A DNA stretch of 64,000 nucleotides from Pseudomonas sp. B21-023 (lineage in GTDB: Bacteria > Pseudomonadota > Gammaproteobacteria > Pseudomonadales > Pseudomonadaceae), in contig NZ_CP087190.1 in the NCBI RefSeq assembly GCF_024749165.1, forward strand, positions 4,003,501 to 4,067,500, read 5' to 3'. This document shows positions 63,192 through 64,000 of this stretch, piece after piece. The notes beneath the pieces are model-generated. The model saw only the letters and a list, made by a program, of their open reading frames with translations, had not been told where the DNA came from and ran no database searches. Position 1 is the stretch's first letter. The number at the start of each line of letters is the position of its first letter. Made by a program: the position numbers and the translations under genes.

Positions 63192-64000
63192 ATGTACACC
63201 AAGAATTTCGTCAACCCGTGCCCCGACTGGGCCACGGCCTTGCTCAACGGTTTCAGCCAGGTGCTGCTGCTGCGCAATCCCCTGTGCGGCCTGTGCTGCC
63301 TGCTGGCCATCCTGCTGACCGCGCCGAACCTGGTCGGCGGCGCCCTGCTCGGCGCCCTGGCCGGCCTGCTTACCGCCCAACGCCGCGGCTACGACCGCGC
63401 CGACCGCCAGGCCGGGCTGTACTGCTACAACGGCGTGCTGATCGGCATCCTGATCAGCGCCGTGCTGCCCTGGTCGGCGATCCTGCCACCGCTGATCATC
63501 GCCGCCGGCGGCCTGTCGAGCATGCTCACCCGCCAATGGCGCAAGCGCGGCGGCAAGCTGCTGGTCGCCTACACCGCGCCCTTCGTGCTGCTGGGCTGGG
63601 CCGCGTTGCTGCTGACCGAGCCGTCGGCCAACGGCTATGTCGAAGCCGATCCTGTGTATGCCCTGCTGCGCGGCGTAGGGCAGATCTTTTTGCTCGACAA
63701 GCCCATGGCCGGCCTGCTGATCGTCATCGGCATGTACTTCGCCAACCCCTATGCCGCCACCTGGGCGTTGATCGGCTCGGCCATCGGCGGTGGTGTCGCG
63801 CTGCTGGCTGGAGAAACGCAGGCCGCGTGGCTGGGGCTGTATGGCTTCAACGCCGCCCTGGCAGCCCTGGCCTTCAGCCGCCAGGGTGAGAACCCCTGGA
63901 TGACCTTGCTCGCCATCGCCTGCGCCCTGCTGCTGCAGCCGCTGTTCAACCTGCTGCCGATTTCCGGGCTGACCGCGCCTTTTGTGGCCGCGTGCTGGCT
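63192..64000 (+). CDS. Urea transporter (UT family), partial
   Basis: An open frame from ATG 63192 (MYTKNFVNPCPDWATALLNG) runs through the window end without a stop, giving 269 residues. Repeated helices and the motifs FSQVLLLRNPLCGLCCLLAI, GLYCYNGVLIGILIS, GQIFLLDKPMAGLLIVIG and GLYGFNAALAALAF match the SLC14/Yut urea channel fold with its two half repeats. It passes urea across the inner membrane. Ureidoglycolate lyase releases urea upstream in the pathway, so the location is fitting. Confidence 0.88.
   Translation, partial: MYTKNFVNPCPDWATALLNGFSQVLLLRNPLCGLCCLLAILLTAPNLVGGALLGALAGLLTAQRRGYDRADRQAGLYCYNGVLIGILISAVLPWSAILPPLIIAAGGLSSMLTRQWRKRGGKLLVAYTAPFVLLGWAALLLTEPSANGYVEADPVYALLRGVGQIFLLDKPMAGLLIVIGMYFANPYAATWALIGSAIGGGVALLAGETQAAWLGLYGFNAALAALAFSRQGENPWMTLLAIACALLLQPLFNLLPISGLTAPFVAACW

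Overview
The window is chromosomal DNA from a Pseudomonas of the P. putida group. The evidence is the high GC content, the many REP palindromes, a PvdL/PfrI pyoverdine edge, two tandem ccoNOQP operons followed by ccoGHIS-hemN-anr, and a purine-to-glyoxylate catabolic block in the gene order I know from P. putida. I saw no tRNA, rRNA, CRISPR array, prophage or complete insertion sequence. One structural RNA gene is present (4.5S SRP RNA).

Layout. 1-1.2 kb: start of the pyoverdine synthetase gene pvdL (minus strand, runs off the window) and the iron-starvation sigma factor gene pfrI, with a Fur box and a PvdS-type promoter box between them. 1.3-4.0 kb: a periplasmic binding protein, an exonuclease, ppnP and an alpha/beta hydrolase. 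4.1-19.0 kb: micro-aerobic respiration, with cbb3 oxidase 1, cbb3 oxidase 2, the assembly genes ccoG, ccoH, ccoI and ccoS, a SafE-like protein, hemN and the oxygen regulator anr. Anr boxes precede ccoN-1 and hemN. 19.0-22.9 kb: apt, recR, ybaB and dnaX. 23.0-27.1 kb: a small accessory stretch with a second binding protein, a DUF2938 protein divergent from a MerR regulator, a UvrD-like helicase and a coiled-coil protein. 27.2-34.7 kb: ffs, ligA, zipA and smc, with a MITE-like element at the 3' end of smc. 34.7-53.8 kb: purine catabolism, with a GntR regulator, xdhABC, guaD, aqpZ, gclR, purine permease, uraH, puuE, uraD, allA, puuD, a urate/xanthine permease and two Tsx-like outer-membrane channels. 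An Rhs-tip ORF with a toxin-like C-terminus lies inside this block. 53.9-55.5 kb: a DUF808 membrane protein and a TetR regulator. 55.7-64 kb: glyoxylate assimilation, with glcG, gcl, hyi, glxR, ttuD and pyk, then a urea transporter cut by the window end.

How the genes work together. Purine bases enter through Tsx-like channels and NCS2 permeases. Guanine deaminase and xanthine dehydrogenase make urate. PuuD, UraH and UraD convert urate to allantoin, PuuE opens it to allantoate, and AllA splits ureidoglycolate to glyoxylate and urea. No allantoicase gene is visible for the allantoate step. Gcl, GlxR, TtuD and Pyk carry glyoxylate to pyruvate, and the last gene can move urea. Two repeated operator-like motifs tie the scattered promoters together. 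TTGTATACAA-type sites lie at gclR/permease, uraH/puuE and glcG/gcl. TGACC-N4-GGTCA-type sites lie at xdhA, the purine permease and the second Tsx-like gene. I propose that GclR and the xdhA-adjacent GntR protein read them.
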